From positions 35,852,525 through 35,916,524 of the forward strand of contig NC_029518.1 in the NCBI RefSeq assembly GCF_001577835.2: 64,000 bases of DNA, written 5' to 3'. Positions 1-12,485 of the stretch are shown one piece after another; position 1 is the stretch's first letter; each line of letters starts with the position of its first letter. Origin of the DNA: Coturnix japonica (lineage: Eukaryota; Chordata; Aves; Galliformes; Phasianidae). Position numbers and translations under genes: made by a program. The notes under the pieces are model-generated. The model worked only from the letters and a program-made list of their open reading frames with translations. It had not been told where the DNA came from and did not search any database.

Positions 1-3000
1 GACCACTTTTGCAGTAGAACAAGACATGCCTATGTCAGGTGCCAGCTGCTCAGGGCTGAAGCACAGATCATGCACCAGACCAGTTGAGAACACCACCAAG
101 GGAGATGGATGTCAGTGACACCCAGTGTTGTGTTTCTGCTGAGGGCCGGTAGTCCTTGGATGCGCAGTTATCAGGTGTTTCTCCAGGCTTCTTCCTCCAG
201 CTGAGACAGCAAGGAGCTTTGCTGTACACCTGGGATCAGTTCCCAATAAACTACCTTCGTAAATGTATGTTTATTTTCCTTATAACATGAAGCAACACCT
301 ACTTTCTTGCAGTTCCTGCTACACTGCCGTGTCATGCTGGTTACTCTAGGACATTCAGAAACATCCAAGTGTGCCTATGACTCTCGTAATCTTTGTGTCA
401 GTTTTATTTGTTGCACAGAAGAGAGGCTATAATAAACATTAAACAAAGACATGAGGAAATCTTCATTACAGAGTGTTTTTCCTACTATCTTGTACTAATA
501 AACACAGTTGTCTATCTGGAAAAATGCCTTCAATCTGTTGATTTATTAGATATCAGCCGTGCCATGAATGCTGGCTTCCCTGCTTTTGTAAAACAAGCAA
601 TGGAAAAAAAGCTGCCTCACAGGAGAGCTATGTAATGTTGGCCTGTCTCCTTTTGTAAACACTGCTTCATGCCAGTCAAGGGGGAGATTATACTGAGAAA
701 TCAAGAGAGCTGACTATCTCAAGCCTTTTTGTTTGCATCCGCTAGGTCCAGCCCCAGTCCTGTTTGAACTGATGGGGATCTTCTTGCTGACTTCAGTAGC
801 ACTAGCACACGGCCAAAAGCCTTCTGGCGATTAGTTGTGATGGGTTACTGACAGCTCGTGACCTCAAGGTCACAGTGGAAAAACCTGTCCATAAATCTGG
901 GCTGGCTGCAGCAATGCCTACGAAAGCTTCAGGAAAGGTCCACAGCCTATGTCCATCCTGCCAGGTGGAGAGGTATAATCTAACCAGCTGCAGTTGTGTT
1001 CCCAACAGCCATATTCAGACCCAAGGGCTTGCTCAACTGCATGTGGAAATTCTGAATGTTTTCAATTTTGCTGATTGGTTTTTAAGTCTAATCTGATTTT
1101 TGTCTTGAAATGAGATAACGAGGCAGCTCTGGTAGCCGCTCCCTGCCTAGATGATCACCAGGGTGTGAGGTACAAGGCAGGGCTGCTTGCTGAGGGAGCT
1201 CATGCTCTTCACCAGGCTGCCCGAGCAGCACTGCTCCCTCACAGCTCTTGGCCAGCTTCCTTAGGTTGCTACCTGCTTACTTCTATACCTCTCTGCTTCA
1301 GAGGGCGTGAGAGCAACTGTGTATGCTGATGTTGTGGGGTGTAAGAAATAGCATCCTGGGAAAGGCAGTCACTCAGTGAGGGCAGAGACTGCTTGAGGTG
1401 ATGCTTTAAGCCCATACAGAGAAGAATTAATCACACATTTTTACTTTTTCTTATATAATTCTACTCTGAGTCCGAGGGAAGCTGCTGTTTCTTCCTTAAG
1501 ACCTAGCTATAGCTCTTATGTCACCACTTCATTGTGTTCATAGTCTTAGTTCATAGCTGCACAGAAAAGTAAAGACACAAATGTCTCTTGAAATCTCAGA
1601 AGCCATTGATAATGAAGAAATGTGTTGAACATGCTTGCATGAACAAACATGGAAAAGTGTACGTTTGGGAGATCCTTGCTAGGCCTCACCAAAGTCATTT
1701 ATTCCCCTTTGTGGAGGATCATATTAAGTTACACCGATCTGTGGGAACTGAAGTGCTCCCTGAGACAGACGTCAGCTCAGCTGCTGTGCTCCCATCAGTT
1801 GTTGAAACAAAACTCAGCCTGTCTCCCTGGCTCTGGGTGACTACAAAACAACACAATAAAACATTGCAACCTCCACGCATGGGGTTTTTAATCTCCTGTT
1901 TCTCATCTTACAGAGGATTCAAGGCCTGGGTGTCATTTGCAGCTAATAATACTGTGGGAGGGGGGGTTGTCTTGCTGCCCCTTATAGTGGTGGCTACCAT
2001 GTCAGTGGCGTGTGACAACCTTTCAGACTGAGACCTGTGATGACAGGGCAAGCTCAAGGAAAAGTGCTTGTCTGGTCAGTGGCATGTCTTGGGCACAACA
2101 AGCACAGAGGGACTTGTTCTGCAGGTGCAAGTGAGTCACTTCAGGCCTCCTTTGAGTGATGCCTATAACTGTGCTGCTCTAATAATGCCATCACGTTTCC
2201 ACACCGAGACTGTACAGTAAGCAGTAACTTTGCAGGTGAGAAGTCCAACTGGATGTAGGGTGCTCCATCTCTAACACTGACACATCAAATTTTGTACAAA
2301 GCAGAAGCAGACATATTTCCTGTTGCTTTTTCTACTACTGAGATCTGGCGAATACTACTCATGTCTGAAATCAGAGAGATTTAGCTTAAAGTGTTGTCTG
2401 GGTTTGTTTAAGCTATTGGCCACTGTGTGCAAGTGGGAGAGAAGATAAAGACTGGAGCCAGTGGTTATTTCTTAAAAATCTCTATTTATTGTCCTGCATT
2501 TCTATTTAAAAAACAACACTAAGGACATGGAAAGGGCCAGAGATATCCCAGCACAGTGATGCCTGACATCAGTTATTCCATCTGAAGCTTGCACAATGAT
2601 TCCTCTGATGCCACCAACACAATTTAACATACCAAAACAACAGACTCTCCCATTCTACCACACAGGGATGAGGTTCGCTTCACCATGTCCAGGCCCTACA
2701 GGTAAGTCTGTTCCTAATACCATACCCTGGGGGAGACTGACTTTCCATTCACTGCCTTCTCCACTGTAACACCTGTTCTTACAGTAATAGAGCTCTTTGT
2801 AATCCCTTGCCCCAGTTGTATTTTTGCAGCTGGAATTCATTATGCTTAATTCTTTTCTCTTTCATGAATCCTAATTGAAGCTAGTTCTCCTTTCACAATC
2901 ATTAGTATCCAGCGGTAGGTTATAAATCATGACCTTCCTAAAGGTTTTTTCATGTTCAGCTATTCCCAGTACTACATGTATTTTCTATAGGGTGAAACTT

Positions 3001-4242
3001 TTAATAAAATTACAGCTTCAAACACTTCTTATTTCAGATTGAAGTGTGAATGCTTTTTTTTGCCCAAAGAGAGAATGAAAATCCTGCATACCTAACAGCA
3101 GAGATCAGGGCTTTCTATTGCAGATACAGTGCAAAGACCCTGAGAAGGTTGTGCAGCTAAGTCTGCATAACTACAGTGCAGCAGGTGGAAAAGGGCTGCA
3201 AGGAGGTGAGGAGATGTGCTGTGTTCATGTGTGAGGGAGATGGAGTGAATTTGGAATGCTTACACACAGTGGACGTTTTAGAAATGACCCCAATGAGTCC
3301 TTGCCCGTTTTGTTGCTCCTTCATGGGATGAGATGTAGCTGCAAGCTAGCTCATGTGTCTGTAACCCAAAACTGCTTTACCCAAGGCCTTTCTTCTGCCA
3401 ATATCACAATTAACTTTGGTTATCAGAGTTAACCCTCGTTTTAACTTTATTGCAGCCTGAAGGGTTTCTGAGATAGGAAGCACAGAGTGGTGGGTGGAGG
3501 TGTTTAAAGGCATGTTTAAATACAGCTTTTCATACCTAGGCAATCCCAGAAAGCCATATAGCAGGTGATAAACTCAGATACCAAGCATTCTGCTCAGCTG
3601 ATTAAAGCTCCCAGTGCATTAGAGTGTTCCTCTCATTCCTGTCCTCCCTGACAGCTAATCTGCTGAGAAATCAGGGCAGGGAGGAGCACAGCTCAGCCTG
3701 GGCCATTTCCTTGAGCTGCAGTTATCGTTTACCCAGTACCTGAGTACTGGTGGTGCTGTTGCATGAAGAGTGTATGATACCTTAGTGTTTCTTTGAGACA
3801 TTTCCTTTTACTTGGGAGGAGCATGGGCTTTTCCACTGGATGCTGTTGGAGCAGACCAGTTCACACCCTAGCCCTCTAACCAGTGTTCCTCCAACAAGCA
3901 CCCACAAAGACAGTGTGTCTCTTGCCACCATGGGCCTGCTGATGCTTTCACCTGAATACTGTAATCACACAGCTCAAAGACACGCATGATATGACCTACC
4001 CCAAATTCACACATAGTAAATGAGGCAATGTGGCCCTAAGGAATTGCTGGTCTGAGTCTCTGGGATGGATGACATGATATCTGGGATTGGTTTCCAAGCC
4101 TGTCATTTCATGGCAGGCAACTTTAGGCAAACCACACCAACATCTTTCTTGGCACAACCCCAACAAAAGAACTAAGCAATGATACCACATTCTGCAGGGA
4201 TCTGCCTCTAAAAGAGAACATTGGTTTTCTTTTTTTCATGCC
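1..4242. other. Gene-free single-copy DNA
   Basis: No gene, RNA gene or recognisable transposon was seen. The longest open frame (1588-2031, + strand, 147 codons) has no recognisable domain, no Kozak-type start context that I can argue for and no convincing splice boundaries, so I read it as chance. The sequence is ordinary AT-leaning, CpG-poor vertebrate DNA. Confidence 0.6.
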
Positions 4243-4379
4243 TGCAGGCATTCAAGGCCAGGCTGGATGTGGCTCTGGGCAGCCTGGTCTGGTGGTTGGT
4301 GACCCTGCACTTAGCAGAGGGGTTGAAACCAGATGATCATTATGGTCCTTTTCAACCAAGGCCATTCTATGATTGTGTA
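4243..4379 (+). mobile_element. CR1 LINE, 5'-truncated 3' end
   Basis: This matches the end of avian CR1. 'ttcaaggccaggctggatg' is followed by 'ctgggcagcctggtctggtgg', then a 'gttg...agatgatc...ggtcc.tttcaacc' block and the terminal 'attctatgattg'. The start of the fragment also encodes the usual end of CR1 ORF2 (AFKARLDVALGSLV). CR1 copies are nearly all 5' truncated and have no poly-A tail, as here. Divergence from the consensus I remember is moderate. Inactive. Confidence 0.9.
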
Positions 4380-5949
4380 AGAGCTCAGCGTTGTAAGTCA
4401 CATCTCCAATATCAGCTGTGCCATAAGGTAATTGCATGTAACGTTCATCAAGTAAGAGAATGGTTTTAAAAAGTCAGGCTATGAGATATGAGAAGTTATT
4501 TAAAATTAACCACCAATTACAGCTGTTTCCCTCCAAATATTATCTTAAACTTTAGAGCTGGGTTCATTGGCAGAGAAATTAAACTTCAGGTGGACTTTGA
4601 ACACTGAAGTATTATTTTCTTTTTGTTTGCTGATCACAACCTTTTCTAACGGCAGACTTGAGGAGTTTGAGAAGCCAGGTCTTCCTCCACTACATCAAAG
4701 GAACTCTGTCAGTGGTCAGGTGAACTCGACATTATTTGTTACGTGGTCTGCCTACCCATTTCCAATAGGCTGATTGAGCATTCCATCCGTCACTGCCAGT
4801 AACATAACTGTGGACATGGTCTTCCTGGCCCTGCAACTCACAATCGTGCAAACAGCTGGAACAAGCTGAACCCAACTAGCAGACAGTATTATTACCATAT
4901 GTGCTGCTTATCTTGATTTATTTCCATTAAGGTTTTTAAGGAGTTTTTAAGAACTCACGTGCCATCACGGACTCCAGCCACTTCCAGAAAAAACAAAGGC
5001 TACAGGTAGGAAGTTATATTTTAAAATAACATTTCAAATGCTGTTTGTTTTCCCAACCATCATTCAAACATGATATATTTTTTCCTGTCTTACCCCCCAG
5101 AAAGCCAGGATCAAGGGTTAGAGATAAGAAAGAGAATTCAGGCAAAATCATCTGCAAGTTTTTCTGTTTTGTAGACTGCTTCCTTTAGGACTGAGAGGGA
5201 ATGAAAGCTTCTGAGAAGATGTTCATAAAGTGAGGTAAGACTAGCGTGTCTTTGTCTAAGAATTAAGAATTGTCTAAGAATTAAGAATTGTCGCTTGACT
5301 ACAGGCTCCTGGTGTGGGTGCAGGTTGTTGTTCTGGCTTGAGAGCAGCTTTCTCCAGCCCTGGGTGCAAAGTAGGTCTTGATGCCAATGGTTTTTAGGTG
5401 TAGAATGACTGTCGCAGTAAGTTACCAGCGCTAATTAGAAGTGTCTACTGGCCTTTTGGGTCCTGCAGTCCCAGGGGCCTCTCCTAATCTTCCTGGCATT
5501 GAGTAGATCCTTGGGACAGGCAATGCCACTTGGGCCAGAGTTTTCCCAATGGACAGTGCTTATGAAGATACCATTGGGAAGAAGTTTAATCCTGCTACAG
5601 GAACATGCTAAAGATGCCACTGTACAGAACCACTGTTGAATGTCATAGAGAAAGCCCCTTTTCTCCTTTCAGAAGCTTGTCTCGACCCTACTTCCAGGCC
5701 TTACCATTGCACCTTCCCAGAGACATGCTTTTGGCACAATAATAATGCAGGGGGTCAGATAGGAGTGCTCCAGCCACATGGCTGCAGACTCTGGCACGTG
5801 CTATGATGTGTGCTACCCCAGCATGAGATAATCAGGAACCCATTCTGGGGTGGGTGTGAGGACCCCAGGAAAATCTAGGAAGGTGAACTGCCATCCTATT
5901 TATCATCTGTTTTGAATTAAGAGGTACATAGAGCGAAGCAGGACACCTC
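4380..5949. other. Gene-free stretch
   Basis: No gene or transposon was recognised. The only structure is a small tandem duplication at 5253-5292, listed separately. Confidence 0.5.
5253..5292. repeat. 18-bp tandem duplication
   Basis: The unit TGTCTAAGAATTAAGAAT occurs twice in perfect head-to-tail order and is followed by a third partial copy (TGTC). It probably arose by replication slippage. Confidence 0.9.
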
Positions 5950-6640
5950 CCATTTTAATTGTCTTTCTGCAAATCTGATATTAGTGGCAAGATACCACTG
6001 GCTTCCACATAAATGGGATTTGGTCCATCATAAATAGGAGTGGTGTCAGTTTTAGAAACAGTCAGAAATGCTTCCTTCAATCCTTTGCCAAGCTTTGTCT
6101 CCTATTTTTAAGCTATTTTTCCATTCCAGTCACTGTTTTATCTTCTCTTTAAAGTCTTTGTGCAAAAGCCATTAATCTCATGTATGGAAAACTGTCAAAT
6201 GCTTCTGGAAAATCAAAATATTCTGCTACCCACTAAATTGCCCTTATCTGTCGTGGCAGTGGTATCTTCAAAGAATTCCAGAAGAGTAGTTAAGCATGAC
6301 ACGATCCTCCTGTGCCGGCTTCCTCTTATCAAGCTGGGGTTTGATACACTGTTCTCCTACCACATCCCTTGAAAAGGCTCCCAAGACGACTTCTCAGAAC
6401 AGATGTGCGACTCCCTGGCTGTATTGCTTCCCAGATTGTCTCATTACTCTATTTTCTTGTATTTTCTTAAACAATACTCGTCTTTGCCAACTCGCAGTTC
6501 TTGCAAAGCTTTTCTCCTTCTTGAATTTTCTTACAAATGTTACCGCGGCCCTGATTACTGAGCACACTCCCTCGTATACCATGAGATGTGTAATCTGGGA
6601 TCACGGTGAATTTCTGCCACTTAGTAAGCCCTGGGGACAT
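5950..6640 (-). mobile_element. Ancient CR1-like LINE, reverse-transcriptase fragment
   Basis: The minus strand carries a decayed LINE ORF2. Around 6185-6226 it reads AEYFDFPEAFDSFP, which lines up with the RT motif 'YLDFSKAFDTVP'. Further upstream in the element (about 6470-6540) it reads ICKKIQEGEKLCKNCELAKT, which lines up with 'PIFKKG..DPGNYRPVSLT'. The nucleotide stretch between them also follows the antisense CR1 pattern, for example 'tcaaagaattccagaagagt' against the usual 'tcatagaaggagatcagg'. The frame is broken many times, so the copy is old and dead. The edges are approximate. I cannot tell CR1 from a related L2/L3-type clade. Confidence 0.65.
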
Positions 6641-7255
6641 TTTGGACAGAGCTGTCTCTATTACACCTGGTCTTCTGATCTCATACCTGAGCAAGGTTTT
6701 TTTTTCAGCAGAGTGTTTTCCTGACATCACTTATCTGTTCTTATAATCATTTCATAAATAGGTAATGATTGTTTGTTTTTTAAGAACACAATATAACCAT
6801 GGAAACTAAAGCCAACTTAAACCAGCTCTCTTGAACATAATTTCAACACTCCCACCTCCAAACACAGGGGTTGTTTGGGGGACAGGGACAGGGAGTGGTA
6901 ATTGCCAGCCCATCCCTGAGCTGCTGCAGGGAGCTGAAGGCTGTAAGAAACTCCCAGCTGGAGACACTTCTGCAGATAGCTCTGCCTTGTTGCAGGAGGC
7001 AGTGCTGGCTTCTGGATGCCTGAGGCCAGGTTGTGTTCAGCGACAGCTCTGCATCAGGAAGACCATTGGGGCATACCGAAAGAGGAAAGGCATCCATGGA
7101 GAACACGATGGTGGTTTGCCCTTGTTAAAAGTGAGGTTGCTGCAGATGATTAGCTCCAGGCTCCAAACACTGCTCAGTGCTGACACGAGTCAGGTGTGAT
7201 CTTCCCCTCCCACACATGCATATTGCTAACATCTGTTAGCATTCTGCTGGTTCAG
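6641..7255. other. Gene-free stretch
   Basis: No gene or repeat was recognised. An open frame at 6831-7199 (+) overlaps one at 6843-7106 (-), and neither resembles a known protein. Confidence 0.5.
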
Positions 7256-7510
7256 TTTCTCAACCCAGGAAGCGCTAACCTTGACACGCATATTTAATTT
7301 CAAATGCAGCAAGATTGTTGATGGTAAAGCACTTACTGAGCCTGGCTGGATGAATACAAAAGTTAATCGCTTTTTTGCTGGACTCTTGTATATGCATTAT
7401 GTTAACAACAGCTTTTACATGAGTTCCTGTAGGGAAGCAATGCGCAATCTATATTCATAACCCACCTCCATTTGAGTCTGCAAGTTCACATATTAATTGA
7501 TTAACAGTGT
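7256..7510. promoter_or_regulatory. Putative homeodomain-rich enhancer block
   Basis: A short AT-rich block has several developmental-factor type sites close together: AGTTAATCGC at 7361-7370, GTTAAC at 7401-7406, ATATTCATAA at 7451-7460, and ATTAATTGATTAAC at 7492-7505. The last is two HNF1-type half-sites (ATTAAT and ATTAAC) spaced by two bases instead of the usual one. The block looks like a conserved non-coding element, but conservation was not tested and AT-rich DNA gives such matches by chance. Confidence 0.3.
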
Positions 7511-7821
7511 TCAAGAGGATTGAACAACAAGAAGGTCAGGCTGGTTTTGGAATGGCTGGCCTGCACATACACGGGTCAGTGTGTCACTGTCTGCAATGGA
7601 ACCCCTCTTGACCTTGCTGAAAGTAATGGTACTTTCATGCTTTTTTCATCAGGATCTAAGAGGTGTCCAATAGCTGTACCTCAGAAACTCTAAGAAATGT
7701 GAATACCACAATTCCTCATTTCCTAATTAGAAGTATAAACGTCTGCATCTAGAAGTGTTTGACCAAAGCCTGTTCAGAATTATGGAACTTCCATGTGCAG
7801 GAAGTTGTAGTCACATGTGCA

Positions 7822-7847
7822 GAAACAAACAAACAAACAAACAAAAC
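7822..7847. repeat. (AAAC)n microsatellite
   Basis: About six head-to-tail copies of AAAC form a simple sequence repeat. Confidence 0.9.
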
Positions 7848-8007
7848 CGTGAGCTAAAAGCAGGAGAGAGATTCCTCTCTTTTTAAAGTAGGCTGTTCCC
7901 TCCCCACAGTTACAACAGAATACTTCTGAGCATAAAATTCCCTTCTCAACAGTTGACTAGATATGTAAGCTTGTTTAGATCTATTTTAGTACAGAAACCT
8001 TTGCAGA

Positions 8008-8070
8008 ATATGTATATATGCATATGTGTATAAATGCACATGTATGTTTCTGTGTGCATACACATCTATG
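8008..8070. repeat. Alternating purine-pyrimidine tract
   Basis: A degenerate run of TA, TG and CA steps (such as 'tgtatatatgcatatgtgta') extends for about 60 bp. Alternating purine-pyrimidine DNA of this kind can adopt Z-DNA or cruciform forms. It is probably a decayed dinucleotide repeat. Confidence 0.6.
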
Positions 8071-10312
8071 CTCTCAAAACCACAAAATCTTGTCCAAATG
8101 CTTGTGACCAATAAATTGCTCTATGTCCACTTCATTAACTTTCCAGCTCATTACAAATCTGGAAACTGGTGCAAAGGTTTTGGGCCAAGACGTGCGGCCA
8201 GAAGGAGGGAGAGTGATTGATGCCTTGTACTGCTCACATTGGGGCAGGCAGAGCAAAGGTCTTTGGCAGGGTCATTCTGACAGGAGCAAGCCCTCAGCTC
8301 ATCCTCAGCACTGCTTTCTCCCAGGGTGCAGTTTTCCTGGTTAAAATGAGTCAGATATGGGTGAGGACATGGCAGGTATGTCCAGGAAGGTCCTGGACCA
8401 GCCCAGACTTGCTATCTCAGAGGGCCAGAGATAAGGAGCAAGAAGTTTGTGGAGCTCACAAGCATCCTGACACTCCCTCACTGCCTTCTTTTCCAACCGC
8501 AGTGAAGTGATGTGGCTCTCAGAGTGCCTGAGAGTTGTCTTGTGCAGAAGGAGTTCCCTTCTGGTTTGTCAGGTTGAATGAGGACCACTGTCATCAGCAA
8601 ACACAAGGACAAATCCTTGCACATGAGTATGGTGATGTCCATGGAACTATGGGCCACTTGCCCTCTTACTGCACCTTCTCCTGCATGGGCAAGGAAGTGC
8701 ATTTCCCCCCCCCCCAATGGCATGTGTGCACTGAAGGCTGTTAGCAGCAGGAAGAGCCTCTTGTGCCACTGTTCAGCATGTCTGCAGTGGCCTGCTGACA
8801 GGGAGGTAAAATAATGGGGTTGAAAGCTTACCTACTGAGCCAGCCTCTCACTCTGCTACCACTGAAACCACTTCTCAGAAGATTCTCCCAACACCTCACA
8901 AAGAGGGATTGTCTTCTAGAAGAAAGGTTGTGCGTGTAAGGATTGCGTTATAAATCATCTTTTTTCATTACCTGTCTAATAAGCATGAGTAAATGTCACA
9001 CAGACTTGTTCTGAAAGATTTTAAAGTGGTCTGTAGACTATTAATGGGCTGCTCAGGGCTTGGGAATGAGGTTTTTAATGAGATGCTGTGCTTGTTTCAA
9101 GAACTGTAACAGGCTGAAGATTTGAAGTACTTTCTTCTGAGGTTGTTGAGTTGTTGGTGAACACATATATAAGCCAACTCTTTCTTAAATACACAAATCC
9201 ACCTAAGTGGTCTAGACATTTCCCCAATTTTTTCAATTATTCCATTTACTCCTTGCTCACAAACTTTGCAGTTACTGTTGGGCCAGTTTAGCTTGGCAAA
9301 GCTCTTTCAATAGATGGTTGTCAGTAAACTGTGAGCACGGGGCTGGCAGGATCACACAATGGTTAAACACTGGGCTGCCACTGAGGTGGGCAGGGAGAGA
9401 TGGTTGCTCTGCTGCTGAATTCCTCTTTGGCCTGGCTCAATCACTCACAGCCTGCCCACACTCGCAATTTTGTGCACATTAAGACAGGCTGAGGATTTAA
9501 CATGCAGTAATTTTCCTGAAGGACCTCACCTGTGACCATCCCAGTGGCAGATGAAGAGCTTGTGTTCAGAAAGACAGAAGGCAACAACTCTAAGGTCCTC
9601 TGTTTCTTCAGCTCCTTTGGCCAATAAATAGGACAATGAGGCCTATTTCTCCCACTGTTCTTGTCTGTACATCCTGCATTTTTTTTTCCCCTTCGTTCTT
9701 TTCTCTTTCTTTCTCATTTTTTTTTTTTTTTATGGCCAAGCACTGAGACTTAGCATCAAGGCAGAGGAAGTAGTATCATGTTGATCCTTTACAGGAGGGC
9801 ACTGTTCTGTGGAGAGAAGCAAGTGGATGGGTCCCACCAAGTAACCTTCAGTCAGTTGTTCCAACCAGTTTCTGAATTGCCTAGTTTGTTTTGAAGGAAC
9901 AAAGAAGGAAATGGAGGCTCCTTTGCCATAGTACACAGAAAGGAAGGAAGAAAGGAAAGGAAACACAAAATGCAAATTGATAGAGCTCTTTCCAGGCTCT
10001 GCTTTAAGGAGATATAGCCCCTGATAGAGAACACACACGCTTACCACCACTTCCTCTATCTTGGAAGATGACAGGAAGGATGAGACCATTTTGCTTTAAG
10101 GATGAGCTAAGTTAAATCCTTGAAATGAAACAAAGGCAATTTGTAAAGCTCTGATAAAAATCCCTGTGTATGGTGTAGAAACTTTCCACTGCAGACCAGT
10201 GGCTTTGTTATAATCTTATCACCTGCCACTGACTTATCCAAACAACTGCCTCCTACCTACTTATCTCTGTAGAGGGGTGGGGAAAATCACAGTATATAAC
10301 AAAGAGCTGTGG

Positions 10313-10332
10313 ACCACACACACACACACACA
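10313..10332. repeat. Short (CA)n microsatellite
   Basis: About nine to ten CA units. Simple repeat. Confidence 0.9.
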
Positions 10333-10775
10333 TGGAAAATCCTATGTACACAGGACTTGGAATTTCCAAGGCAGAACGCCTCTGATATGAAAAGTGGGAT
10401 TTATCCTCAGCTTGTTCCTGCTCCTGTTGATGATAGCAGGTATGGAATAACCACAGGTTTACTCTCCATGAAGATTTTACCCAAGCAAAGGAAAAAGTCT
10501 TCACCCAACTTCTCATGGCACAACTCCCACTCTTCCAGCTCTCTAGAAGTCTACTCCACGTTAACATCTTCCCAGTGGAAGAATCTATGCAGTGGTCCTC
10601 CTAGAAAACCCATCAACTCCTAGCTATGCTGCTGTTGTGAATTCCTTCCCAGCAGGGATGCTTTAGGATGAACAGGTGTCCAATGAGTTACCCACTTCAG
10701 CCTTGCTTGGAGTAAGTGCTGATATAGATTGATTCTCCAAGATGAAAGCAAACCTACTTTATGTCACTGATTTGA

Positions 10776-10905
10776 GAGGATGCCCAGAGAGGTTGTGGAG
10801 TCTCCAACACCAGAGATCTTCAAAGGCCACCTGGACACAGTCCTAGACATCCTGCTCTGGGTATCCTTTTTAAAGCAGGGCTTGGAGCAGATGGACACAA
10901 CAAAC
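10776..10905 (+). mobile_element. CR1 LINE 3' fragment (older)
   Basis: The order 'gatgcccagagaggttgtgg', 'agtctcc', 'gagatcttcaaaggccacct', 'ggacac.gtcct', 'cctgctctggg' is the CR1 ORF2 C-terminal end on the + strand. After about 10860 it loses the consensus and the ATTCTATGATT terminus is missing, so the copy is diverged and lacks its 3' tip. Confidence 0.8.
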
Positions 10906-12485
10906 CCCCTGTTCTTCTAAGGCTTGAAGATTTTTCAATGCATTGCAAAGTGTCTTCAAGTTGATGTTGTGGCTGTGGATGATGCAAGAGTGACATACAG
11001 CTAATGGAAGCTGGGATCCATAGAAAGCTGGAATGGGCACCAGCAGCAGTGAGTGTGCTGGGGGGGTTCTCCATTAAGTACCACCACTGAGCCCACTCTG
11101 ACTCCAACACGTTCTTTGCAACTTGCATCTTGCTTGGCTTAATAATAAAAGTTTACCTAATATCTTAACAGAAATATCCTCAGTCTATATATAGATTTTT
11201 CTTGGTCTTTCACCTCTGGACATTAGGAACTCCTATTCCCTGTCTATTTCTTGTGGCAGTGGTGTATTTTTACCACATATGATCTATCAAGCCCAGGCCT
11301 GATACTTTGCCTTCTTTGTCTTCTTTTCCAGCCCTTACTCCTGGGGTTCCGCTGGCAAACAGATTTGACTCTGCTACCCTAACACAGAGAGTAAAATGGT
11401 TCCCAAATTTGACACTTTATATTTTAAATTTGCAAATCAGTTTCCAAACTTAGCATAAATCTATAAATGCAATGTGATTTCCCTTGCCCCTCAGGACCTG
11501 CAAGCATGTGGAGTGGAAGTCAGAAAGAAGCCCAAAGGGCCCACTTATTGAAAGGAAGACTGCCAGGAATGCACATATGGCCCAGCACGGCCCTGTGCTC
11601 CCCAAGATGCTGCTCTCAGTCTTGGGGGTTTAGTCCCCATGCAGCCTCCACAAGCTGTATCCATGTCTCTGAAAGATGAAGTTGGCCCAGAGCATTGGCT
11701 TTGTTGGAACAGCTGTACACAACTGAGAAGCTTTCAGCTCATTATTCCCTTAAACTTCCAAACTGAATTTTGCCTGGGCCAAAGGAACTTCAGCGCTCAG
11801 GATCTGCGCATCACATTTCTCCTTCCTGAGCAAGGCACTTCATAGTCCTCCCTTTTTTAGCCCTTTCCTATAAAAGATCAATCAATTTGTCAATAAGGAG
11901 AACACTGGCTATTTTTTTTTTCTTTTCATTCAGTCATTTGCATCAGCACAGTTTACTTTATGAAAGATACAGATCTCTGCAAAACGCTGTTTAAATTTCA
12001 GCCTTTACTGCATATCTGTGCTGTTCAAAACCAATGAAGTTCCATGCTTTCGGTTTTGTTAATTTGGGTTCCAGGTTCAGCTTAGTCCAATAGTCACCCT
12101 AAACTCAATTAGGGAGCTGAGCTGGATAGCTCCTTCCACCAGCAAGGCAGAGGCGGATCTCACCTGGAAACACCTTCTGCCTTATTCCTGCTCTCTCATT
12201 CAGGAAAGGAATACAGGGGAAATTCAAAGATGAAGACACCACCCGAAATCTTTTGCAAGCATTACACTGAGAAAAGGAGGAGGTGAGTGGAAGGGAATGA
12301 TCAAATAGACAAGCAGAATTTTACAGTTTTAATACTGAGGTTTGAAATCCCTCTAAAAATCCACAAAATATGATGGGAAAGGAGGATGTCCCCAGCAGGT
12401 GCTTTAGCGATGTCAGACCGCTCTGGGAAATGGAGGCAGCTCCTGGCAGTGCCATGCAAGCGGCAGTTTTCAAGAAGAACTATTT
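10906..12485. other. Gene-free stretch
   Basis: No gene, RNA gene or transposon was recognised. Confidence 0.5.

Larger units (their letters stand above)
7511..10775. other. Gene-free stretch with simple repeats
   Basis: No gene or transposon was recognised. It holds an AAAC microsatellite, an alternating TATA/TGCA tract, a C11 run (8705-8715), a T15 run (9717-9731), a GGAA purine tract (9938-9963) and a short CA repeat. The overlapping open frames at 8.0-8.8 and 9.7-10.6 kb occur on both strands and look like chance. Confidence 0.5.

Noticed and set aside
1588-2031. 147-codon plus-strand open frame
   Set aside because: No recognisable domain or homologue, no supporting splice or promoter signals, and a length expected by chance in 64 kb.
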